From an uncultured Bacteroidia bacterium (GTDB lineage: Bacteria > Bacteroidota > Bacteroidia > Bacteroidales > UBA932), in contig CADAXR010000004.1 of assembly GCA_902791945.1 (NCBI GenBank), positions 1 to 53,170 of the forward strand: a stretch of DNA of 53,170 bases, given 5' to 3'. Shown in pieces: positions 29,130 through 36,258 of this stretch. Each line of letters starts with the position of its first letter. Within the stretch, counting starts at the first letter, position 1. The position numbers and the translations under genes were made by a program. The notes under the pieces were generated by a model, which saw only the letters and a list, made by a program, of their open reading frames with translations, did no database searches and had not been told where the DNA came from.

Positions 29130-30092
29130 ATGAAAAAGCTTTTAGTACTGACATTCATCCTGCTCTCAGCGCTGACGGCGCGGGCGCAGTTCGTGGCGAA
29201 CCGCGAAGTCACGCTGCCCGCCCCCGAGACGTACCTTTTTGCTCACCGGGACACCTGCGACCTCTTCCTCGACATCTACCAGCCTGCGCCGGGGAAGGAC
29301 CTCCTTCCCGACGGGAGACGCAAGCCGACCGTGATGTATGTCTTCGGCGGAGGCTTCATCACGGGCCGGAGGAACGACCCGTTCTGCAATTCCTGGTTCG
29401 AGCAGATGATAGAGGACGGCTACAGGGTGGTAAGCGTCGATTACCGCCTCGGGCTCAAGGGAGTCCCGATGCGGTTCGACCTTGCGCATCTCATAGATGC
29501 CGCGAAGAAGAGCAAAAGGGCTGTGGACATTGGCGTAGAGGATGTATTCTCCGCGATTAAATATCTTTCGGAGCATCCTGAACTCGGAGTAGATATGAAC
29601 AACATAGTCATCTCCGGAAGTTCTGCGGGCGCGATGATATCGCTCTCCTCCGTGTGGGAATCCTGCAATTCGCGCGAACTCTCCAAAGCGCTCCCGGAGG
29701 GATTCCGCTTTAAGGGCGTGATGTCGTTCGCCGGGGCGATAATGACCGACACGGGGAAGCCGTCGTATGCTTCCATGCCCTGCCCTCACCTGCTCTTCCA
29801 CGGCACCAACGACGGCGCGGTGGCCTATGGCAAGACCGCCTTCGGCAAGCGGGGGATCTACGGCAGCGACGAGCTCGTCAAAATCCTCGCGAAGATCCGT
29901 TGCCCCTACCAGATCTACCGTTACAAAGACCATTCGCACGACATGGCGGCCAACATGGAGGAGACCTGGCCCGAGCAGAAGCGCTTCCTGGAGCACACCG
30001 TAATAGCCGGAGAGGCTCTCACCCTTGACGCCATGGTCGACGACCCCGCCATGACGGTCCGCCAGACAATCACTCTCGGAGACATCTACTGA
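29130..30092 (+). CDS. Secreted alpha/beta-hydrolase (carboxylesterase-like)
   Basis: The 320-residue protein has a Sec signal peptide (MKKLLVLTFILLSALTARAQ) and an alpha/beta-hydrolase fold of the esterase/lipase type: an oxyanion-hole motif GGGFITG, nucleophile Ser in ISGSSAGAMIS, then the acid in FHGTNDGAV and the His in KDHSHDM. It probably hydrolyses an ester, for example acetyl groups or lipids, in the periplasm; the substrate is unknown. It begins 14 bp after rsmE, which may share its transcript. A palindrome lies just after its stop. Confidence 0.85.
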   Translation: MKKLLVLTFILLSALTARAQFVANREVTLPAPETYLFAHRDTCDLFLDIYQPAPGKDLLPDGRRKPTVMYVFGGGFITGRRNDPFCNSWFEQMIEDGYRVVSVDYRLGLKGVPMRFDLAHLIDAAKKSKRAVDIGVEDVFSAIKYLSEHPELGVDMNNIVISGSSAGAMISLSSVWESCNSRELSKALPEGFRFKGVMSFAGAIMTDTGKPSYASMPCPHLLFHGTNDGAVAYGKTAFGKRGIYGSDELVKILAKIRCPYQIYRYKDHSHDMAANMEETWPEQKRFLEHTVIAGEALTLDAMVDDPAMTVRQTITLGDIY

Positions 30093-30152
30093 TTTTTGCA
30101 ACCCGGTTGCAAAAAAAAGCGAGTATTTTCGCATCCTGTACAAGGAAGCGAA

Positions 30153-30644
30153 ATGTCCCGCAAAGAAACCATAGCCGCCATTATAGTGCTCACCATCCTG
30201 GGCACGAGTATGCACTTTGTGCACCACCTGCCGTTCTTCAACCACTTCCTTGGCTATATCTTCCCCGTGGAAGAGAGCGTAATGGCACACACCAAAATGG
30301 TTTTCTACCCGATGCTGCTGCTTAGCGCCTACCTATGCGCCACCCGCCGTGACATCCGGGAAATCGGCGCACCCATCCTGGGCAGCCTGGCGGTCATTCC
30401 TATCATTATGGCGGCTTTTTTCGCCTACTGGATATTCGTCCACCGCGAACTGCTGTTCCTGGACATCATCATCTACCTGGTCTCCATGACCGGAGCCGTC
30501 CACCTTGCCCTCCGCCTTCGCCGCAGCAATCTCGTCCGCACACTGTGGCCCCTCTGGATCGTCGTCATCCTCCTTATCATCGTCCTCACCGGATACCTCA
30601 CCTACAACAGCCCCGACTGGCTCATCTTCGCCGACCTCGGCTAG
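30153..30644 (+). CDS. DUF6512-like integral membrane protein
   Basis: The ATG at 30153 gives a 163-residue protein; the TTG further upstream would add a poor, non-conserved start. Five hydrophobic segments are visible (TIAAIIVLTILGTSM; YPMLLLSAYLC; GSLAVIPIIMAAFFAYWIFV; LFLDIIIYLVSMTGAVHLAL; LWPLWIVVILLIIVLTGYL) and a FVEE-like FPVEESVMAHTKMVFYP segment, a pattern I recall from the DUF6512 family. The role is unknown. It lies 60 bp after the esterase gene and ends at the repeat-rich intergenic region. Confidence 0.75.
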   Translation: MSRKETIAAIIVLTILGTSMHFVHHLPFFNHFLGYIFPVEESVMAHTKMVFYPMLLLSAYLCATRRDIREIGAPILGSLAVIPIIMAAFFAYWIFVHRELLFLDIIIYLVSMTGAVHLALRLRRSNLVRTLWPLWIVVILLIIVLTGYLTYNSPDWLIFADLG

Positions 30645-30649
30645 CCGCC

Positions 30650-30742
30650 AGTTTCGCCCCGAGCGGCTGTGAGAGCCGGCATTTTTGCCCCGAACGGCTG
30701 TGAGGGCCGGCATCTTCGCCACGAGCGGCTGTAAGCGCCGGC
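30650..30742 (+). repeat. Three tandem 31-bp hairpin repeats
   Basis: Units at 30650-30680, 30681-30711 and 30712-30742 share GCC(C/A)CGA(G/A)CGGCTGT and end in GCCGGC. Each can fold with a CGGCT stem, a GTGAG or GTAAG loop, and an AGCCG, GGCCG or CGCCG partner arm; the stem weakens in the third unit. It begins 6 bp after the stop of the DUF6512-like gene. Confidence 0.8.
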
Positions 30743-30756
30743 ATCCCCGTTTGGCC

Positions 30757-30866
30757 CGTGGAGTGTGAATCACTGATAATGTGCAATTTACCAGAAGTCT
30801 TTCCCCTGAATTTTCGGGGGAAAGACTTTCGGTAGAAACCTAATAATCAACGCCTTACACTCCACG
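30757..30866. repeat. 110-bp bulged palindrome (MITE-like or structured RNA)
   Basis: Outer arms CGTGGAGTGT and ACACTCCACG (30757-30766 and 30857-30866) are perfect inverse complements. A central stem AAGTCTTTCCCC/GGGGAAAGACTT (30795-30806 and 30817-30828) is perfect over 12 bp, with a 10-nt loop, and is extended by TACC/GGTA. No transposase and no clear target duplication is seen. It may be a miniature element or a structured transcript end; no U-run follows the stem. Confidence 0.7.
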
Positions 30867-31071
30867 CCGAAACCCGGGCGACATCTCCCCCCTGCCAAAT
30901 GAAAGTCATTGTGTAGAGGCTCCGCGTGTTTCCCCGCGGGGACAGCCGCGCCAGGGCTTCTTAGAGAGGGGCGAGGAGGCATCAGGTGTGGCCTCACCTA
31001 TATTGCAAAGGGGGGATGGCCACGCAAAAACCCTTTGGAGGGCGCTCTATTGGGGTATAACGTGGCCGGGG

Positions 31072-31896
31072 CTACATGCGGAGTATCTGGACTTCGCCGG
31101 AGAGGGAGAGTTTGAGGATCTGGGAGGCGAGGCCGGTGGAGGAGGACTCGAGGGAAGGGTCTACGACATAATCGGCGGCGCCTCGGATTGAGTCCGGAAT
31201 GTCGGCGAAGACTCTCGGAGAAGGCTCGCCGGAGACGTTGGCGGAGGTCGAGACTATCGGTCGCCCGAAGCGGCGGATCATGTCGCAGAGCTCCGGCATC
31301 AGCGGGATGCGGATGCCCACCGAGCCGTCGGCCGCCACTGCGTTGGCGGCAAGGAACCGCCGGTCCTGCCGGGGCAGGGCCCTGTCTGCGAGGACAGGGG
31401 CAACTGCGGCGCCGGGGGCGGAAGGCGAGGGTGAGGAGCCGGGGGCGGAGGGGGCAGGAGCAGAGCCGGGGGCGGGGGTGGAGGGGGCGACGACGGCGTC
31501 CGGGTAGATGATGGTCATGGGGCGGTCGTTGACTTCGACGAGGTCGAGGGCGATATCGGGGATGGCCTTCACGTAGCGGGCGAGCATGTCGAGGTCCGAG
31601 ACCAGGAGGACGAGCGATTTTGCCTCGGGGCGGGCCTTGATGCGGAATATGCGCTCAACTGCGGCGGGGTCCGTCGCGTCGCATCCGAGCCCCCAGATTG
31701 TGTCTGTGGGGTAAAGGATGACGCCTCCCTCCCGGAGGACACGCAGCGCCTCGCCCCAGGAGGCGTTCGGCGAAAGGGCGGCGTGAGCAGGTGCAGAGGA
31801 GGAGCGAGAAGGGCGGGAGGAGCCGGAAGGGCGGGAGGAACCGGAAGGTGCAGAGGAGGAGCGAGAAGGGCGGGAGGAACCGGAAGGGCGGGACAT
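31072..31896 (-). CDS. tsaC: Threonylcarbamoyl-AMP synthase (Sua5/YrdC/TsaC family) with repeat expansions
   Basis: The enzyme makes the threonylcarbamoyl-AMP used for t6A37 of tRNA. Core motifs are ALRVLREGGVILYPTDTIWG, FRIKARPEAKSLVLLV, PMTIIYPDA, GSVGIRIPLM and RPIVSTSANVSGE, as in YrdC. Two parts are unusual: an N-terminal tail of 19-residue repeats (SGSSRPSGSSRPSRSSSAP, residues 2-36) and an internal Ala/Pro/Ser-rich insert of about 45 residues after IIYPDAVVAP, where normal proteins have a short loop. No ATG exists between the repeats and the core, so the tail is probably translated. The ATG lies 12 bp after the stop of the upstream gene. Confidence 0.85.
   Translation of the reverse strand: MSRPSGSSRPSRSSSAPSGSSRPSGSSRPSRSSSAPAHAALSPNASWGEALRVLREGGVILYPTDTIWGLGCDATDPAAVERIFRIKARPEAKSLVLLVSDLDMLARYVKAIPDIALDLVEVNDRPMTIIYPDAVVAPSTPAPGSAPAPSAPGSSPSPSAPGAAVAPVLADRALPRQDRRFLAANAVAADGSVGIRIPLMPELCDMIRRFGRPIVSTSANVSGEPSPRVFADIPDSIRGAADYVVDPSLESSSTGLASQILKLSLSGEVQILRM
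31376..31500 (-). repeat. Low-complexity GA/GC-rich insertion and palindrome inside tsaC
   Basis: A perfect palindrome CCCTGTC/GACAGGG (31380-31386 and 31393-31399) is followed on the + strand by GA/GC-rich repeats such as GAGCCGGGGGCGGAGGGGGC, which encode the Ala/Pro/Ser-rich insert of TsaC. The purine-rich strand could adopt unusual structure, but this is inference. Confidence 0.7.
31791..31893 (-). repeat. 57-bp tandem repeat encoding the TsaC N-terminal tail
   Basis: Two copies start at 31791 and 31848 (plus-strand GTGCAGAGGAGGAGCGAGAA), the second shortened at the gene start. The period is 57 bp (19 codons), divisible by three. The + strand is almost pure G and A. It encodes an Arg/Ser/Pro-rich tail with no resemblance to the normal YrdC start. 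Confidence 0.85.
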
Positions 31897-31908
31897 TAGG
31901 CGGGGATG

Positions 31909-32973
31909 TTATTGGAATGGTTTGAAGGAGACGAGGAGGGGGTAGTGGTCTGAGTATTTGACGCGGTCGATGGCATAGGAGGTGGCGTCGAGGCCGTCGG
32001 GGTAGAGGATGTAGTCGATGCGCATGAGGCGGAGGAGGGCCGAGAAGGTGCCGCCGAAGCCGCGGCGGGCCATTTTGAAGGCGTCCTTGCGGTCTTTGAT
32101 GAGTCTGCTGTAGGTGTACGAGACGGGCATGTCGTTGAAATCCCCCACCGCGAAGGACCGTACCTGGCACTCCTTCATGTCTGCCACAAGGCTGTCGACC
32201 TGCTTCGCCCTGGCGAGGATGAAGCGGCGGAACTTCCGGCCGCTCTCCTCCATTTTTTCCTCGCTGCGGACAGAGGAAAAAATGAACGGGATGGACATGT
32301 TGTAGCTCTGCAGGTGGCAGTTATATATACGGAAGACCTCCCCTCCGGTATCAATGTCCGTGTAAAGGGCCATATTGGTAGATCCTTCGAAGGGGATCTT
32401 GCCCTTCCTGATGACCGGGTAACGTGAAAGCGTCACGCAGCCGGCGGTCCCGTTCTGGCCGGTAAGGGTGTAATAATCGGCCCGGTATCCGGGGAAACGG
32501 GATGCGAGCCAGCGTTTTTCGTTGACGGAATTGGGGAGATAGAACTCCTGAAGGCAGACGACGTCCGCCCCGACCGAACGGATGTAGGCCGCGACGGAAT
32601 CGGCGAGGTCAAGCCGGGAGCTCGCCCCGCTGGCGGCGTTGGCGAAAAGCCCGACGTTGTAGCTCATCACGGAAGGGCCGCGCTGCCCCGTCGCCGAGGG
32701 CGTAGAGAAACGGAATGTCCGGCCGATGAAAAAGACGGCTATAACAAGGGAAAGCAACAGCAGCCACGCCATCCGGCTCCGGCGGAAAAGCGCCGTGATA
32801 AAAAGCAGGAAGCAGATCAGCACCAGCGGCACGAAGCAGAATCCGATCAGGGAGAGGAACCACGCACGGGAAGGGTTCACGACCGTCGCCGCTTCCGCAA
32901 GAAGCAGCGCGGCGGCGAACGCCAGCGCCAGGACGGCGAAGACTATTCGTGAAAAGATTCCCGGTTTCTCCAT
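31909..32973 (-). CDS. Membrane-anchored endonuclease/exonuclease/phosphatase family protein
   Basis: The 354-residue protein has about three N-terminal membrane segments (residues 8-85). They are followed by an EEP domain with catalytic motifs VVCLQEFYLP, AVGDFNDMPVSYTY, RIDYIL and SDHYPLLV. Such proteins are conserved next to rhomboid and mutL genes in Bacteroidota. The substrate (nucleic acid, lipid or phosphoester) is not known. It starts 4 bp after the rhomboid stop and ends 12 bp before the tsaC start. Confidence 0.87.
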   Translation of the reverse strand: MEKPGIFSRIVFAVLALAFAAALLLAEAATVVNPSRAWFLSLIGFCFVPLVLICFLLFITALFRRSRMAWLLLLSLVIAVFFIGRTFRFSTPSATGQRGPSVMSYNVGLFANAASGASSRLDLADSVAAYIRSVGADVVCLQEFYLPNSVNEKRWLASRFPGYRADYYTLTGQNGTAGCVTLSRYPVIRKGKIPFEGSTNMALYTDIDTGGEVFRIYNCHLQSYNMSIPFIFSSVRSEEKMEESGRKFRRFILARAKQVDSLVADMKECQVRSFAVGDFNDMPVSYTYSRLIKDRKDAFKMARRGFGGTFSALLRLMRIDYILYPDGLDATSYAIDRVKYSDHYPLLVSFKPFQ

Positions 32974-32977
32974 TGCA

Positions 32978-33682
32978 TCAGTAGTTTCTTATGGCGCCAC
33001 GGCGCTTCCACCAAAGGATGAGCAGACAGCCGGCCAGCGCGCCGCCGAGGTGGGCGAAATGGGCGACGCCTTCCATAGTGCCGGTAATACCGGCGATTAG
33101 CTCTATGCCGATGAAAATAAGCATAAGCCACTTGGCTTTCATCGTGACCGGAGGGAAAATGAGGGTCAGCGGCAGGTTCGGGTACAGCACGGCGAATGCC
33201 ACCTGGACGCCGTAGATGCAGCCCGACGCACCGAGCGTCGGGGTCCTGAGAAGGTCGAAGGCGGTCTGGGCCGCCCCGGCCGACGCGTAATATATAATCT
33301 GAAGGTACTGCACGCCGAAGTGGAACACAAGAGCCATGAAACCGCTCACGAAATAGAGTATGAGGAATTTCTTAGTACCTATCTCCCGTTCCAGGACCAT
33401 TCCGAACATCACCAGACCCCACATGTTCATGAACAGATGAGCGAAGTTGGCGTGGATGAACATATATGTCAGGAGCTGCCAAGGCTTGAAAATATGGGGA
33501 TCCGGCAGCCCCGCCACGGGGAAATTGTTCCACGTCGGGAAAAACACCGCAAAATTGCGGAACATGAACTCGTCGTTGATGACGACGGCGACGTACAGCA
33601 GGATATTTATCAGCAACAGATGTTTTGTCGCCGGTGGGATCATCGACAGGAATGAACGTCTGCCGCTTTCGTAGTAAGGCAT
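32978..33682 (-). CDS. Rhomboid family intramembrane serine protease
   Basis: The 234-residue protein has six hydrophobic segments and the rhomboid catalytic pair: Ser153 in GASGCIYG and His211 in AHFAHLGGALAG. It also has the WQLLTYMFIHANFAHLFMNM region with the conserved HxxxxHLxxNM pattern. It cleaves transmembrane segments of substrates in the inner membrane; substrates are unknown. It begins 1 bp after the mutL stop, and the EEP gene follows after 4 bp. Confidence 0.92.
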   Translation of the reverse strand: MPYYESGRRSFLSMIPPATKHLLLINILLYVAVVINDEFMFRNFAVFFPTWNNFPVAGLPDPHIFKPWQLLTYMFIHANFAHLFMNMWGLVMFGMVLEREIGTKKFLILYFVSGFMALVFHFGVQYLQIIYYASAGAAQTAFDLLRTPTLGASGCIYGVQVAFAVLYPNLPLTLIFPPVTMKAKWLMLIFIGIELIAGITGTMEGVAHFAHLGGALAGCLLILWWKRRGAIRNY

Positions 33683-33683
33683 A

Positions 33684-35495
33684 TTAGAAACGTTTGTCCA
33701 GCTCCTGGACCGGAATCACGGAAAGGATCCGCTTGCCGCCGGAGGTAAATTCAGGGTTATCGGAAGAAAGAAGGGCGTCGAGAAGCTGCCGCGCCTGCAG
33801 GGCGGACAGCGGCTGAGAGCTGCCCGCAGCCCCCAGGAAGGCGAATTTCTCAGCCATGGAGGCGGTCATCGTCTCCTTTAGCGCTCCCTTGACGCCGGAA
33901 GCGAGTATGAGGATGAGGTCGGAGACCATCCTCTCGACTCTCCCCTTCTCGGCGGAATAGCCCTCGGGGACGCCGGCGACGACCACCGTGTCGTTACCGA
34001 ACGGAGTGATGTCGAAGCCGAGCGAGGAAAGCATCTCCGCATTCTCGTCGAAGAGCATACGGTTCTCCACTCCGACCTCTACCCTCACCGGGAACAGCAC
34101 CGACTGGCTGACGTGCGCTCCGGAGGAAAGCGCCTTGATGAACCGGTCGTAGAGCAGCCTCTCACGGGCGCGGCGGATGCTCACCGCCATCACTCCCGAC
34201 GCCGACTTCGCTATGATGTACTTATCCTGCACCACGAGCACCTCCGGCGCCGCCGCGAGGGTCTCCTCGAACAGTTTGCCGTAGTTCTGGCGCGGGGCGG
34301 CGTGCGTCCCGGAGCCGTAGCCCGAGGGGCCGAAGCCGTCAAGGCCGGAAGGCCGCGCGGAGGGATCTCCCGCCGGATCGGCGAACGGGTCGTACGCCGG
34401 GTCGAAACTGACCTCCGGCGCCCCTGCGGGCCTGTATTCCTCAAACGATGTCCCGATGTGGGGCATCCGGGTCTGCTCAGGGTTGTCGAAGTCGATGGAG
34501 CCGGCGGCCGAACTGCGGCCGAGGGCCTCCTTCACCGTCGCGAAGACGGTCTGGAACATCACGCTGTCGTCCTCGAATTTGATCTCGGTCTTGGTGGGGT
34601 GGATGTTGACGTCTATGGTGGAAGGGTCTGTCTCTATGTAAATAAAATAGGAAGGAGTCACCCCGTCGGGGATAAGCCCCTCGTAGGCTTTCATCACGGC
34701 CTTGTGGAGATAGGCGCTGCGGAAATAGCGGCCGTTGACGAAGAAAAACTGGTTTCCAAGGGTCTTGCGGGCGCTTTCCGGGCGGCCGATGTAGCCGTGG
34801 ATGCGGGAGAGCGAAGTCTCGGCCCCGAACTCCGTGAGTTCGCCGACAACGCCCTGTCCCAGCACGTCAAGAATCCTGAATTTCAGTGTCTTGGCGGGGC
34901 CGAGGGAGAAAAGGTCGCGCCCGTTGGAGGAAAGGGAGAAGCTGACGTCCGGCCTCGTAAGGGCGACGCGGGTGAACTCCTCCACGATGTGACGGAGCTC
35001 CACGGTGTCGGACTTCAGGAACTTCCTGCGGGCCGGCACGTTGTAGAACAGGTTCCGGACCGAGAAGGACGAGCCCGCCGGGGCGGCGACCTCCTTCAGG
35101 GAGACCTGCTCCGAAGCGGCGAAGACGACCTCGCAGCCAACTTCCGCTTCCGCCTGCTTCGTCCGGAGGGTCACCTCCGACACGGCGGCTATTGACGCGA
35201 GCGCCTCGCCCCTGAACCCGAAGGTCAGGATGGCGGAAAGGTCCTCCGGCGTCGCTATCTTCGATGTCGCGTGGCGCTCGAAACAGAGCACGGCGTCGTC
35301 CGGGGACATGCCGCAGCCGTTGTCGATGACGCGGATGAGGGTGCGCCCGGCATCGGTGACGGCCACCATGACTTTATCGGCCCCGGCGTCCAGCGCATTC
35401 TCCATCAGTTCCTTCACCACCGACGCCGGCCGCTGGACGACCTCGCCCGCGGCGATCATGTTTGCAACGTTCTGCGGGAGTATCCTCAGTTCCAT
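33684..35495 (-). CDS. mutL: DNA mismatch repair protein MutL
   Basis: MutL links MutS mismatch recognition to strand removal. The 603-residue protein has the GHKL ATPase motifs ENALDAGADKV, DNGCGMSPDD and TFGFRGEALASIAAVS. A MutL transducer domain (about 220-330) and a Pro/Gly/Asp-rich linker (about 345-410) follow. The C-terminal dimerization part (about 415-603) has VAGVPEGYSAEKGRVER. At the place where endonuclease-type MutL has DQHAxxE, this one reads MAVSIRRARERLLYDRF, so the metal-binding residues appear lost. The gene begins exactly after the stop of the 102-aa gene and ends 1 bp before rhomboid. Confidence 0.95.
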   Translation of the reverse strand: MELRILPQNVANMIAAGEVVQRPASVVKELMENALDAGADKVMVAVTDAGRTLIRVIDNGCGMSPDDAVLCFERHATSKIATPEDLSAILTFGFRGEALASIAAVSEVTLRTKQAEAEVGCEVVFAASEQVSLKEVAAPAGSSFSVRNLFYNVPARRKFLKSDTVELRHIVEEFTRVALTRPDVSFSLSSNGRDLFSLGPAKTLKFRILDVLGQGVVGELTEFGAETSLSRIHGYIGRPESARKTLGNQFFFVNGRYFRSAYLHKAVMKAYEGLIPDGVTPSYFIYIETDPSTIDVNIHPTKTEIKFEDDSVMFQTVFATVKEALGRSSAAGSIDFDNPEQTRMPHIGTSFEEYRPAGAPEVSFDPAYDPFADPAGDPSARPSGLDGFGPSGYGSGTHAAPRQNYGKLFEETLAAAPEVLVVQDKYIIAKSASGVMAVSIRRARERLLYDRFIKALSSGAHVSQSVLFPVRVEVGVENRMLFDENAEMLSSLGFDITPFGNDTVVVAGVPEGYSAEKGRVERMVSDLILILASGVKGALKETMTASMAEKFAFLGAAGSSQPLSALQARQLLDALLSSDNPEFTSGGKRILSVIPVQELDKRF

Positions 35496-35804
35496 CTACA
35501 GCAGCGAATAGAATTTCGTAATATAAACAAGCACTACGGCTATGAGAAGCAGGGTCACAATGCCGATAATCACCTGCACGCGCCCCCCGGAGGAGCGCTT
35601 CAGGGAATAATTGCCCCCGCGGAAAGCTCCGCGAAGGCTGCTTCCGGGGACATGGGTCCCCTCCTCCTTTGCAGCGGCGTCACGACCGTCCACGGCGGAA
35701 AACTTCGCTTTCCGCTCCTCTTCGTCCGGATCGTAGTACCTCGGCTTGTAGTTGAACACCCTGTGCTCCTGGTCTCCGAAGAAACCGAAATTGAATCCCG
35801 CCAT
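35496..35804 (-). CDS. Conserved Bacteroidota small membrane protein, 102 aa
   Basis: The protein begins MAGFNFGFFGDQEHRVFNYK, a start I recall as conserved in many Bacteroidota small proteins. It has an acidic/basic region (about 20-70) and a single C-terminal membrane segment (VIIGIVTLLLIAVVLVYITKF). The N-terminus would lie in the cytoplasm. No domain function is known. It is the first gene of the leftward mutL operon, ends at the base before the mutL ATG, and has a -7 box upstream. Confidence 0.78.
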   Translation of the reverse strand: MAGFNFGFFGDQEHRVFNYKPRYYDPDEEERKAKFSAVDGRDAAAKEEGTHVPGSSLRGAFRGGNYSLKRSSGGRVQVIIGIVTLLLIAVVLVYITKFYSLL

Positions 35805-35827
35805 AGCCTTTTTTTGCGTATATCAAG

Positions 35828-35835
35828 CAAAGGTA
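35828..35835 (-). promoter_or_regulatory. -7 element of the mutL operon promoter
   Basis: Read on the minus strand, TACCTTTG fits TAnnTTTG and lies about 23 bp before the 102-aa gene. No clear TTG is seen at the right distance. Confidence 0.45.
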
Positions 35836-35856
35836 AACAAAAGTTGCCGAAAATTA

Positions 35857-35886
35857 TTGGAGAATTGAAAAAAAGTAGTAATTTTG
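35857..35886 (+). promoter_or_regulatory. Promoter of the tRNA-Gln/tRNA-Met operon
   Basis: TTG (35857-35859), 19 bp, then TAATTTTG (35879-35886) matches the Bacteroidetes promoter form. It lies about 33 bp before the first tRNA. Confidence 0.7.
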
Positions 35887-35918
35887 CAGTCCCATTTCCC
35901 GAGAGGGGGTGGAACCAT

Positions 35919-35989
35919 TGAGATATGGTGTAATGGTAGCACTACAGATTCTGGCTCTGTCAGTGAGGGTTCGAGTCCTTCTATCTCAA
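35919..35989 (+). tRNA. tRNA-Gln (anticodon CTG)
   Basis: The acceptor stem TGAGATA/TATCTCA, a D-arm with GTAATGGTAGC, the anticodon stem ACAGA/TCTGT with loop TTCTGGC, and the T-arm GGTTCGAGTCC are all present. The anticodon is CTG, so it reads CAG codons. CCA is not encoded. The length is 71 nt. Confidence 0.93.
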
Positions 35990-36027
35990 CAGAAAAAGTC
36001 AGCTTCACGCTGATTTTTTCTTGCCCT

Positions 36028-36104
36028 GGCGGGGTAGCTCAGCTGGTTAGAGCGTCGGATTCATAATCCGGAGGTCGTGGGATCGTGACCCACTCCCGCT
36101 ACCA
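36028..36104 (+). tRNA. tRNA with CAT anticodon (Met, or Ile2 if lysidine-modified)
   Basis: The acceptor stem GGCGGGG/TCCCGCT (G-T pairs at both ends), D-arm GCTCAGCTGGTTAGAGC, and an anticodon arm TCGGA-TTCATAA-TCCGG (first pair T-G) give anticodon CAT. The T stem GTGGG/CCCAC encloses the loop ATCGTGA, which is unlike the usual TTCRANT. CCA is encoded at 36102-36104. There are not three consecutive G-C pairs at the base of the anticodon stem, so it does not look like initiator fMet; elongator Met is most likely. Confidence 0.85.
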
Positions 36105-36167
36105 AGCAACACACAACATACAGATTTGGCCAAGTACGCACGGCCTCCTCTGAAACTCGCCATATAC

Positions 36168-36194
36168 CCGACGCTACGACAGCGGCGGTTTTTT
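36168..36194 (+). terminator. Intrinsic terminator after the tRNA pair
   Basis: CCGACGCT/AGCGGCGG (one A-G mismatch) with loop ACGAC is followed by six T residues. It lies 64 bp after the tRNA-Met end and separates the tRNA operon from PUL 2. Confidence 0.75.
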
Positions 36195-36258
36195 GTTATG
36201 ATGTTGTCATGGTTTTTGAATGGAACGTTTTAGTCGTTCAACTTGTTTCTGCGTTTTG

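Larger units (their letters stand above)
30645..31071. other. 427-bp repeat-rich intergenic region
   Basis: No gene is seen here. It holds a three-unit 31-bp hairpin repeat array (30650-30742), a 110-bp bulged palindrome (30757-30866), and less clear structure to 31071: palindrome CCCCGCGGGG (about 30937-30946), AGGTG/CACCT (about 30984-30999) and a 7-bp inverted repeat GGCCACG/CGTGGCC (31018-31024 and 31061-31067). On the minus strand a weak CCCT/AGGG stem followed by five T residues, downstream of tsaC, might act as its terminator. I do not recognise a known RNA family. Confidence 0.6.

Noticed and set aside
30093-30115. Palindrome after the esterase stop as an intrinsic terminator
   Set aside because: The arms TTTTTGCAACC/GGTTGCAAAAA are symmetric, but the stem is followed by A rather than T residues, so it is not a canonical terminator on either strand.
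29166-30290. 374-codon minus-strand frame opposite the esterase gene
   Set aside because: It is antisense to a gene with signal peptide and complete catalytic triad; no independent support.
30650-30742. Possible CRISPR array
   Set aside because: The 31-bp units are directly adjacent with no spacers, differ among themselves, and no cas gene is near.
30867-31071. SRP RNA, RNase P RNA or tmRNA in the gap before tsaC
   Set aside because: None of the conserved core sequences of these RNAs was seen; only short, unrelated hairpins.
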